Shown: positions 27,130 to 39,597 of the stretch, piece by piece | Position numbering within the stretch: position 1 is the stretch's first letter | Layout: each line of letters starts with the position of its first letter | Assembly: GCF_900324465.2 (NCBI RefSeq) | Contig: NC_046616.1 | Span: 7,689,047-7,753,046, forward strand | DNA from: Anabas testudineus | Lineage: Eukaryota; Chordata; Actinopteri; Anabantiformes; Anabantidae | Length of the DNA stretch: 64,000 bases | Direction of reading: 5' to 3' | Program-made: the position numbers and the translations under genes | The notes under the pieces: generated by a model | Database searches by the model: none | What the model saw: the letters and a program-made list of their open reading frames with translations, nothing else | What the model was told of the DNA's origin: nothing

Positions 27130-30100
27130 TACAATACCATTTTAACATTCAGGAATAAGTATTTTTGTGTATTTGTGTCTCAACAGGAAAAGCACAGTTG
27201 CATATAATATTTTCATAATAAAAATGATAATGCCAAACTACAAATAACACTTCATCATCATCATTTAAAGTCTTGAGATTCATAGTTGACATTTCAAGGT
27301 TGGAGAAAAACACTAAGTAAAAAAGGGTAAAAGAAAAACATGTTTATCTCCACAGAGTAGATATACAGTATGAGAGAAAGTGGCTGCGCACCCTGAATGA
27401 TATTTCATTACATTAGAGTAGTGGCAGAAACCTTAAGACCTTCACAAATACAACCGAAGTTGTCAGCATGGCCAGATACTCCTAGGTGAGAAGATAGATT
27501 CATGTATTGTTTCTTCAAAGTTTGGATGAACTGACCCATCAAAGCCACAGCACAGCGTCAATCCACAGGACAAACAGATCAGCATCGTTGTGAAGGGGCT
27601 CAGAGTCGGATTAGTGGAGCAACAATACATAGCTTGTTCACTGGAATCTGTATGAGTGTGTTTCCTGGCCTTTCTATGTCTCTGGTTCAGTGTGAGTGTG
27701 TTTTAAGGTGCACTCTCTAGGAGCTGTCCATCTGCAGGACTATCAGATTACACTTGAGAACTAAAGGCTCCTGTGTGATTACATACTGCCTTTCTTTTGT
27801 GTCTCATTGCTAAATTCCTGACACACTCAAACACACACACACACACCATGCAGGCAAACACATGCATTTAAACATATATAAATGTCTTTGGAGCAGTGAA
27901 AACAACTGCAACATAAAACACCTATCCGGCATATCAATATTCAATGCACTCTCCTCTAGCCTGTTATCTAATACAACCACAGAAGAGGTTTGCAATGAGC
28001 TTGGGCCCAGAGATCTCTGCTGTGTTTTTGCACAGAACTGATGTATGGCTTCCTCCTTGTACTTTAAGGTTGTCTTTCTGGATTCAACCGCAGATTGTGT
28101 TAAGTGATACCAGTTTTTGAAAACTGAAAAAAAAAAACAAAAAAAAAAAACAAAAGAAATGTGGAATGAATTGTTTAAGTGGCTAAACTCATCACAGCAG
28201 AATGACAGTTTCTTGTGCAAGGCCGCCTGAGGGCTCAGAGATGACGCACATTCAGTGTTTTTTTATTTAACACTTCACATTCTGAGACTTGCCCGAATAT
28301 TTTAACAATAGTATTCACTTGAAATAGCAGAAGAAGAAGACCTACATTCTTTTCAGTTTTGCACTGATAAAATTGTGGCAAAAAGAATTGAGCCTGAGAC
28401 TAATATAAATAATGGATGCTCATTTTATATTCTATCATGGAGTGTTGAAGGCCTCAAATTGGTTAGTGAAATTACTTCTTTGTACTTCTACATACTTTGT
28501 AGAAGTACAAAGTTCAAGTGAACTGACACATATTTTTATTTTAGAAAAAGTCCCAACTCTTCTCAAAATGGGATTTGAATATTATATTATATTATATTCA
28601 AAGAACACATAGCATCAGAACAGAAAAAAGGCAACGAGTTAGTGTTTTATGATTAATCGTCGATAATAATTACATACACACACACACACACATATATATA
28701 TGCATATATAATATGTGTGTATGTATTTATTCTCCATGATTCATATATACTTGACGTTTTGTACCAGATCTGCTTCCTGTAACATGCCAAAAATTGAAAC
28801 TGTCATCAGTCAGTCTTATTCTAAATGAGTGATGAATGGTGACAAAGCAATAATTCACAAAACCATGATTCACTACCACCACCTACTGCCATACAGATGT
28901 AAGTTCAGTGAAGAGAGAGCTCACTTACAATTGTGTTAAAGGCATTGCCATCCAACAAATCTCCCAGAACATTAATGGCAACCAAAGCAACCTGAAATCA
29001 TAAACAAATGTTTGTAAAGTGGTTGAATGCTAAAATAAAACAGAGAGACAAAATCAAAAATCAATTCCTGTGATAAATGGGTGAGTACTGTGAATCCAAT
29101 AGTGGAAATAGCTGACTGCTATTAAAATAAGGCTGGTAATAGTGATTACAATGCTAAAAATAGTCCCTAATAACTGCACTATTACACCTATTTGAGAAGT
29201 TAGTAAAAAAAAAAACAGAGGTTTAGGTAGGAAAGATATAAAATAAGACCATAATTTTCTGATTAGCAAAAAACTAAGAATAATGGATTGTTATTTAAAA
29301 TGTGTACCTATAAGCCACATTATCCATAGTCTTTAAAACAGTCTAATTTAACCACAACACATCACAATAATAAGTTAAAATTTATCTGAGAGGAAGGCTC
29401 CAGCCAGTGTTGCTATTGGAAACCAGGCTCTGATGGCAGACTAAGCGCTGCTGAGAGCATCATGCAGCAGAAATCAAGAAAAAAAAAATACTATGTGTGT
29501 CAAACACTGGAGGAAATTAGTCAATGACTAAAACACCAGTGTTTATAAAAATGTCATCTACAGCTGCTGTTAGCGTGAGAGTTTCATTAATATAAACTAA
29601 TTACTTCAGGAAGGCAGTACAATGCAGGTTCAATACTTCAATACAAAGAAAACACAATCCCAGCAGCTCACAATTTGTATTAACACTGATGTAGTACCTG
29701 ATTGTAGTGATTGTACCGGTTGGCATGATTCTTATGAAAGGTTATTCTCAAGTATGTACCAACTGCATCGACATGGACTGACTTGAGCTCCCGAGCTTTG
29801 AAGCTTGTCTTCGCATTGTCGGACAAAGGCACATACCTGTGTTGAGAGTACAGTTATACCTTTTAGTTCAATTATTTTGCTGAGATATACAAGACCAAAA
29901 TGCATACTAGAGTTACATACATTTGAACTCATTAAACTGGCCTACCCAGCAGACAGCACTGATCATTACATGAAAAATGTCACGTCCCAATGTCCTAAAC
30001 CATCTTTCAAAACCCTAATGTTCTAGCTAAAAGACACCAAGGACTGTGAGTAAAAACTAAGCCTGGTTTGGTCTGTAGTCTCACCCAAGTCTGCGAAGCT

Positions 30101-30486
30101 GCCCTGGGAACCCTGCAGTACTTGTTTCGGGAAGAGTGTCGCCAATGTGGAACTCCACCTTGGCGGGGATAAGGTACTGGTGAGCCAGCAGCTGCAGCTT
30201 CCTCACCCTACTTCTCTCCACCAGCTGGAGGGTGATGTGCTGAGGGTAGGAACACTGCCTGCAGAATATTTGATGCACATGTTAAGTTTTTCAAAGACGA
30301 AGTGACAAACTTATGAGTGATGTTTTAATTGTTATTGCTGCTTAGGAAGGTATAAAGCATTGTCTTTATGTACCTGCTGGATCTCCAGCCATTGACTGTG
30401 GGCGCATGGACCATAAGCTCCTTGGCGCTGAAGTTGTCCTCATCACTTGAAGAGTTAACCACAATAAATCCTAACTTCCTGGGCAT
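8183..30486 (-). CDS. cep104: Centrosomal protein of 104 kDa (CEP104), 21 coding exons
   Basis: A ciliary-tip microtubule regulator. Coding exons from 5' to 3': 30374-30486 (ATG at 30484-30486), 30085-30258, 29698-29836, 28929-28991, 26593-26669, 25998-26166, 23508-23663, 23158-23388, 22291-22506, 21257-21424, 20279-20452, 17435-17611, 15281-15481, 14373-14465, 14074-14161, 13503-13575, 13284-13392, 13023-13161, 11389-11456, 9636-9723, 8183-8292. All phases agree and give 941 aa (human about 925). The N-terminal domain starts MPRKLGFIVVNSSSDEDNF. A coiled coil lies at about 195-300, and the tubulin-binding TOG domain at about 447-665. A coiled coil follows at about 687-715, then a Cys/His zinc-finger array at about 775-885 (LCIFCG, HYWKHCPML, CPLCHNNF). 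The C-terminus carries an SxIP motif, SRIP at 931-934, for EB1 binding. In humans the protein works with CP110/CEP97 and Joubert syndrome results from its loss. One intron uses a GC donor. Acceptor placement is ambiguous by 3 nt at two exons. Confidence 0.95.
11780..11915. repeat. Dispersed teleost repeat fragment (class uncertain)
   Basis: Inside the CEP104 intron between exons 18 and 19. The stretch around 'gaagctacttggatgagtag' followed by 'gaaacgtttt' resembles a phrase that I recall as recurrent in fish genomes, possibly the end of a retroelement. I cannot assign the family from this fragment. Confidence 0.4.
12320..12822 (+). mobile_element. 5'-truncated L2-like LINE with (TATC)n tail
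   Basis: An open stretch at 12331-12591 encodes the typical end of an L2/CR1-type reverse-transcriptase ORF, with the wording SFSQRLLQLCC...RFRKSFV...AISLYNDS. It is followed by a short 3' UTR ending in 'ggggataaataaag' and a tract of TATC units at about 12774-12822, the usual 3' tail of such fish LINEs. The 5' part is absent, as expected from truncated reverse transcription. It lies in a CEP104 intron in the sense opposite to the gene. The short open frame suggests that the copy is not very old. Confidence 0.8.
17663..18325 (+). mobile_element. Decayed Tc1-like DNA transposon, split by another repeat
   Basis: The left end (about 17663-17715) contains 'acagccagaacattaaaacc'. The right end (about 18110-18325) carries the degraded C-terminal transposase region ('ctgctagcgacttagtgcca', 'ggtcagagctgttt') and terminates in 'gtgatcggtgta'. 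The two termini form an imperfect inverted repeat. From memory both ends match a common fish Tc1/mariner family with a GATCGGTGTA terminus. Most of the transposase is missing and the middle is occupied by a different repeat (17730-18105). It lies in the CEP104 intron between exons 12 and 11 as numbered on the plus strand. Confidence 0.7.
17730..18105 (+). repeat. Dispersed teleost repeat nested in the Tc1-like element
   Basis: The segment runs from 'tttatttatacaacgccaaa' through 'ctcagggcactttacaatg' to 'cctccagcagaatcaggctg' and 'gtgggcagctatctggc'. I recognise this wording as a very common interspersed repeat of percomorph fish genomes. I am not sure of its class (a non-autonomous element is likely). 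It is flanked on both sides by pieces of the Tc1-like element. Confidence 0.6.
18842..18871. repeat. (CA)n microsatellite
   Basis: About 15 CA units lie in a CEP104 intron. Confidence 0.95.
27053..27125. repeat. Compound (TG)n(TA)n microsatellite
   Basis: About ten TG units run directly into about 24 TA units in the CEP104 intron between exons 4 and 5. The open frames running through it on both strands are repeats of TyrIle or ThrHis and are not genes. Confidence 0.95.
28675..28721. repeat. (CA)n/(TA)n/(TG)n simple repeat
   Basis: A short CA tract followed by ATATAT and GTGTGT stretches in a CEP104 intron. The tract can pair with itself. Confidence 0.7.
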
Positions 30487-31330
30487 CCCTCTGATATACA
30501 CTGACAGGACACAAACAGACATTTAATTTTATCCTTAAATGTGATATTTAATATCTGAAAGCACAGAGAAATTCATGTACTAACAATATATAACATAACA
30601 ATACAAACATAATTTATTTTATAAGCCTGGAGAATTTAATTTGTGTTTATTAACATCTTCATCATGCACTGCTAGTTACTGAAAACTGGCATTTAATGTC
30701 TGGTATGATGTCCGGTATTTACAAACTTGGCTTCTTCTAAATGAAAAATAGATTTTGTAAAAACAAAATGTGTTTATTTTTCATAATAAGGCAGTGAAGA
30801 CAATATAATGTCTGTATGACTACAAGGAGCTTAAAAGATTTGTTGAGGGATTTACCGCTAGGTTTTATTGTAAGTTATGGGTTCATAAACATTAAGACAG
30901 AACTTGTTCAACTGCTTGACGTTTGTTATATGGTTTTCTTCAGCTAATTTAAACTATTTTTGTCACTTAGACTGAACAGAGAAGTCCTTTCTTGCTTACT
31001 TTAACGTCTTAGGCGGAGGAGCGGGGGGGGGCATTAGCTAACTGTTAACTCAGTAAGCCAACATAGCTAGTCTTACAGTAGTTGTTATTTTGACCGTCTA
31101 AAACTCAATAAACGTCCTGACAGCTTTCATTTGTTACGTCCTACGTGTTGTCGGTGTAGTATTTGGAACCAACAAAGGATTTCTTGCGTGTATTTAGAAG
31201 ATATCTTACCACGAACATCACCGTAATGTTGACAGCTCCCGGTCCCAGCTCATCTCCATAACCACCGCTGACAACAACCAGTGCGCGCATTCGCTGTAGC
31301 GCGACTGTCGTCATTCGCAATGGATTGTGG
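30487..31330 (-). promoter_or_regulatory. cep104: CEP104 5' UTR and promoter side
   Basis: The first coding exon has an acceptor ending at 30501-30502 (cctgtcag), 14 nt before the start codon, so an upstream non-coding exon is needed. A consensus donor (GTG|gtaag on the minus strand) lies at about 31210. It follows a CpG-containing stretch (about 31210-31330) that is the likely first exon and transcription start. The start site itself is inferred. Confidence 0.6.
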
Positions 31331-32293
31331 TCAATGTAGTTTTACCAGCGATTTCTGACAACAACTGTTCTTTTTTTAAGCTAACTTTACCGATGCCCAC
31401 TCGTGGCTATATTGTGCTTCTACGGTCATGCTGTGACGATGGCAATATCAAGACAAATTCAAGATACATTTTGTAAAACGCTTTCACAACTTCTTCCTGG
31501 TCCAGTCTATCGCTGGCTTTAACAGAGATTATTATACAGGAAGCCGACACGTTGTCTCCAAAATAAGAGCATAACGTGTAGAGGGACTTAAAAAAACCTC
31601 TGACTCTTATATTTTTGCAGTAATCATATAATGATTTCAGAAATGTTATACATAAAGACATGATAGCAGGTTAATATTATGCTTGCAAAAGGTCTAACAA
31701 TGCTATAGAATACTTTTTTTAAAGTTGCATTTCACAAACACATAGCTGAAACAGTAAAACCTCAATGTTCAATACATTTCTAGATATTTAATCAGGGTTT
31801 TTTCTTCAGTGTTGGAAAGTAACAGCCAAGTAGTTACAATAAGTAGCTACAATTAAGGTACTATAGGTAGTAGATAGTACTTGTGTATTGGATACTTCAT
31901 TGGATATGTCATACTTCAACTACACTACATTTCAAATAACACACAAGGTAGTTAAAATAAACTTTTTTCAACATTCAAGTGATGAAGTTTCATTATTATC
32001 ATATCTGTACATCCAACCTTTTGACCATCATCATTTTTCTATCACTATCAAGCACTGTATACCACTTCTGTTCATTGCACATGTTATTTTTCCATCTTCA
32101 GATTTTCTTATTTATATTTCTATATTATTTTTCTTCCTTTATATAGTGTCATATGAGCATTCGGTTCAAAGCAAAGCAGTTCCCCTGAGGATTAATACAG
32201 TCCTCTGAATGTTGCATCTGAATATGGACACATGGAGGAGCCTTTATTTTGAAAACATCAAACGGAAGTTATCTTTAGCAGGTCTTTAGCAGC
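31331..32293. promoter_or_regulatory. Intergenic region between head-to-head CEP104 and LRRC47
   Basis: About 1 kb separates the inferred CEP104 first exon from the LRRC47 start codon. An ETS-type site CGGAAGT lies at 32263-32269, some 25 nt upstream of the LRRC47 ATG; such sites are common in housekeeping promoters. The interval 31810-31925 ('ttggaaagtaac...aagtagttac') looks like a degraded copy of a dispersed fish repeat rich in AGTAC/AGTAAC words. The rest is AT-rich without genes. Confidence 0.5.
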
Positions 32294-35940
<3,647 letters not shown>

Positions 35941-36216
35941 TTGTGCTGTGGATAACCTGTGTTGTTTACACTCATTCACATGCTACATGAAGTTATTTAA
36001 CAGGTTACCTGTGGGACATTATGGAAATGTCAAACATGAATTCACTTTACACAGAACACCCTGCAGGTGTTGTCTGTTGATACGTTCTCATTAATGTACA
36101 GCTTTTATTACCACACCTAGTTATACAAGAACAAAACATCATATCACCATCCCATACTCTATCTTCAAATGTCCTCATTTTGGTATCATTTACAAACTGA
36201 AACCCACTTGTCTATT

Positions 36217-36222
36217 AATAAA
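36217..36222 (+). other. lrrc47: LRRC47 polyadenylation signal
   Basis: AATAAA lies 277 nt downstream of the LRRC47 stop codon, the first canonical plus-strand signal in the 3' flank. Confidence 0.6.
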
Positions 36223-36662
36223 ACTAACTTTATCCAACTCCCACTGACTTCAACTAGGACTGATCATTTTCTTTAATATTGGAATATTTAAATTTATTGA
36301 AAATTTAAACCATAACATTCTTTAGTTTTGTATTTAGCTTGTTGCAGCCCTTGTAGCTACAACATTAGTTGTTTATGCTACACACCTCTTTCATAGAGGC
36401 TGAACTAAACTGCAGTAGTTGCTGTTCCAAACCTTCTCTTCCACGACATGTAGTGACTGCATTCGTGCATATTTTGAGCATATTAAAATCTTTTGCAATT
36501 TTTCACCTTAAACAATTTTTTTTTTTCTACAAACTGACTTTTCTATAAACCGACTCACTTGAGAACAAATTGAAACACTGCATTTCCCCAAACATATACT
36601 GTTACTTTACTCATGTTTACTTGTGCACATATGGACCAGAGCTAATTACACTTGCCTTTACG
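36223..36662. other. Intergenic stretch, nothing recognised
   Basis: AT-rich sequence between the LRRC47 poly(A) signal and the lectin relic. No coding similarity or repeat was recognised. Confidence 0.5.
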
Positions 36663-37878
36663 TTACTTACAATCACAATTATAAGCCACCTCCAGGTACT
36701 TGTAAGTTATGATACATGGGTCTCCAAACACTGAGTTGTTCACCTTGATAGTGCAGGTCTTTTTCCCACTGCAGCTGTAGGTAGAGTGATACAGGTGGAT
36801 ACAGACTTAATTATGTGCTCATGCATAAAAAGTAGAAAAGGTGGGTGTCATCTGACACAGCTAAAAGCAGACATCATGCATTTGCATTGATGAATGTACT
36901 GCGTTTAATTACACCAAAACTTTCAATCTGAAGAGCAAGTAGATAAAAAGTGGGTAACTGTAGTTTGAGCAGTTAGTATTTTGGATCTCAGAGGCAATCC
37001 TTTGGTAAGAACATGTGGTCTGGTCTTGGTGTCCATATTGAGCACTGTGGCAGATATAACCTGCCCTTCAGCTGACAAAGAGTTAGAGAGGTAAGGTAAA
37101 GAGAAAAGAAATGTAGCTTTGAGCATTCGATGACCAAAGGAAAATAAGTGTACAGAGTTACACAATACATATATATAAATAGAAAGATAATGAAAATCTA
37201 ATTTTACCACACTGCAGTTGTGTCAGAGAGTGCTCACATATCACACGACGAACTGTCAAAAAAATAAGAATTACATTAAACATACGTTAATGCATTCATC
37301 AATAAAAACAACAGAGCACACAGTAAGTGTAGCCTGCTGCTGACTTTCAGACTCCATGGCAACATTAATATTTAACCACTCAATGCAAGAAGCAGCTACA
37401 AAGACAGATGCACTCAGCTCAAATATCCCTTTTTCATCACACCTGCAGGAGAAAAATAAAAACTGACATTGTAGAATCAAGAAACAAGTAGAATCGCAAC
37501 AACGGCTCAAAAATCTGTTATATTTATTCTTGATTCCATCATGTCACTGAGCTGAACTGAAAGGTGCAATATTTGAAGTGTGTACCGTCTTTTGATGACA
37601 TCCACAGCACCAGCCAGAGAGCTGTGTGTTAAGAAATCTCTTGTTGGGATTTTCCCTCACTGCAGGTCACATTGTCTGCACGTCCATTCAGTGCTGTCTG
37701 CACATTGATCATGTCAATAGCAAAGATGTCAAAATGATTGTATAAATTCCTGCTGGTTTAGTCTGTAAATGTCCGCTGTGCGTGAACAGTAAGTTTTATG
37801 AAACCAAGTCATACTGTACCACAGCTTAGGTGATGGACACGTCTTTCTTCACATGTGGTAACCGTCACCGTGGGGACA
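36663..37878 (-). pseudogene. Rhamnose-binding (SUEL-type) lectin gene relic, two domains
   Basis: On the minus strand the pieces of two galactose/rhamnose-binding SUEL domains occur in order. Domain 1: 37820-37878 (VTVTTCEERRVHHLSC), about 37568-37750 (INVQTALNGRADNVTCSEGK, then VIKRR in another frame) and 37320-37442 (CDEKGIFELSASVF). Domain 2: 37208-37252 (RRVICEHSLTQLQC), about 36950-37071 (SAQYGHQDQTTCSYQ and EIQNTNCSN) and 36663-36774 (CSGKKTCTI, then FGDPCIITYKYLEVAYNC and a stop). Intact fish proteins of this family bind L-rhamnose on microbial surfaces. Here the reading frame shifts inside domain 1 between CSEGK and VIKRR, and inside domain 2 just before SAQYG. Domain 1 has also lost the DPC...YKYL end. 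No signal-peptide exon was found. Splice sites around several pieces persist, so decay is moderate. Sequencing errors could mimic one break, but not all the losses. Confidence 0.82.
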
Positions 37879-37941
37879 CTTAAAAGAAATAATAACAACA
37901 ATAAACACAAACTGATCTTCACCTGCACTTACATGCAATCA

Positions 37942-38064
37942 TGTTTTAGTTTCTGTGTGGTGCGTTGTAACTATCACTGAAAAGCTTTTGAACAAACGTC
38001 TGAATATTTCACAATAATATGTGTAAGACTGTGTCGTTGGGTCGGGAGGAGATGACAGACATCG
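37942..38064 (+). pseudogene. Duplicated fragment of LRRC47 intron 3 and exon 4
   Basis: This stretch aligns by eye with 34081-34212. Shared runs include 'gttgtaactat', 'aagcttttgaac', 'aacgtctgaatat', 'cgttgggtcgg' and 'gagatgacag'. It keeps the exon-4 start as LGREEMTDIEK where LRRC47 reads [11 protein letters not shown]. The copy covers only the end of the intron and the first third of the exon, so it cannot be functional. It lies about 3.8 kb from its source in the same orientation. Confidence 0.85.
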
Positions 38065-39597
38065 AGAAAGTCATATTTAATATATGTCACTTACAGATTG
38101 TGGCACTGAAGCATGTTTTTACAGACCCAGTGGTGGCTCATCACTGACAGGGGTGGTAAGAACAGACACACTCTGTATTTATTCATCTGGATACAGGGCG
38201 GTCTGCATCTGCTGTATTGTGCAAGACAAACCAAAGTCTCACTCCAGTGACTTCTTTCCAACTGGCTGCAGTGTGCAAAATGAAATTTTTTGCATGACAA
38301 TACCATGAGGCTGAAGCAGTTTAAAAGTTTGCCCTGAAACTATCACACAAACAGGGAAACGGCAGCAGTTAGATAGGAAATGGACTATTTCTACTATATC
38401 TCGGTTATGGCAAAGCCTTTATGAATGTATGAATACAACACATTGTGATCTGTAGTTTTATGTCATATCCTGTCAATGTGTTCCGTCTGGTCACTGTCAA
38501 CACCACTTTGTATGTGTATCAGATTGAATGGCTAAAAATGTTACCAGTCACCAGTCTTATCTCTCACATCCTACATTTTCTTGTCGGTTGACTGACTGCA
38601 GAGTTTTCTCCTAAAGAGTTGGTAACTAGCACAAGTTCTCTACTCTAACTAGTCTCTGTACGCTTCGGAAAGAGCTGATGAAACAGAGGCCTGGTAAGAA
38701 TTCTTCATTACTAATTACTAACAAAAAAAATTAGTCACAATGTTTGTGTCAGGGTTATGTCGAGAGGTAAATCTGATTAAAAGAATTGAACTAAGGTGAG
38801 GTGAATGATAGCTACATGATAAAGCCATTTCTAAATTCACAGAGACCCCTGGTGGTAGTGGGAAGAACCAGCAGTCGAATGTATTGGTGAGCTCTGTGAG
38901 TACTGTCTGTTTCTGTGCTTGGAGTTTTAACTACTGAGCGACGAGTAAAGCCCTTTCTAATGAAGTGGCTGTGCTCTCACCAGAGAGCCAGATCTGACTG
39001 AATTCCAGTTTTGCTTTTTTGCTTGTTATGTGCACACATTCACTGATTCAAACATAGGATGTGGTGGTGAAAATATCACATGACACTGTGCAGCTCTGCG
39101 TTTTACATTAGAGTAACTCAGTACATGAGTATGTTTTATCAGGGACAATGCACCTGTACAAAACAGCTGCAACAATGAGCAACGGAAGTGACACGAAACA
39201 AGAGTCAGCAAAATAAAAAAAAATATTTACTAAACAAGTGAATGAATACATGAACATTTATTGATCAATAAATCAATTAATAAATCAATTTGCAGACAAA
39301 TAAACATTATGTTGACCGCCTAGTCTTCAAAGTTGATTGTTGTACAGTATGTACCAAACATAAAAAATATATAAAAACCCTAATCACCACATTTTCACAG
39401 TAGGCACATTTTGTTCCTGAATAATGCTTTAAGAAATGTTTCACTGACAAGACTAAAAATAAACCTTTACAGTAAAACACGTAGCACAGCCACAATTTAC
39501 TGCTGAGGCATCATGCCAAGAAATAATTGTCATGACACGAGACAGTAAAATAAATCAATGCTGAACCTGAAACTGAGACTGAGAAGTGTTTCAAGGT
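38065..39597. other. Gene-free interval with probable casp9 3' UTR
   Basis: No gene was recognised. A minus-strand AATAAA (TTTATT at 39257-39262) lies about 340 nt past the casp9 stop and is a candidate poly(A) signal. Around 38846-38858, 'gacccctggtggt' resembles a CTCF core on the minus strand, but weakly. Confidence 0.45.

Noticed and set aside
26903-27148. Frames rich in TyrIle and ThrHis
   Set aside because: They are translations of the TG/TA microsatellite.
27810-28220. A 136-codon minus-strand frame within the CEP104 intron
   Set aside because: CEP104 exons 4 and 5 join perfectly without it, and it runs through poly(A)/(CA) simple sequence.
28860-28890. 'ccaccacctactgcc' as a CTCF site
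   Set aside because: It lacks the AGGGGGC core and lies next to a CEP104 exon.
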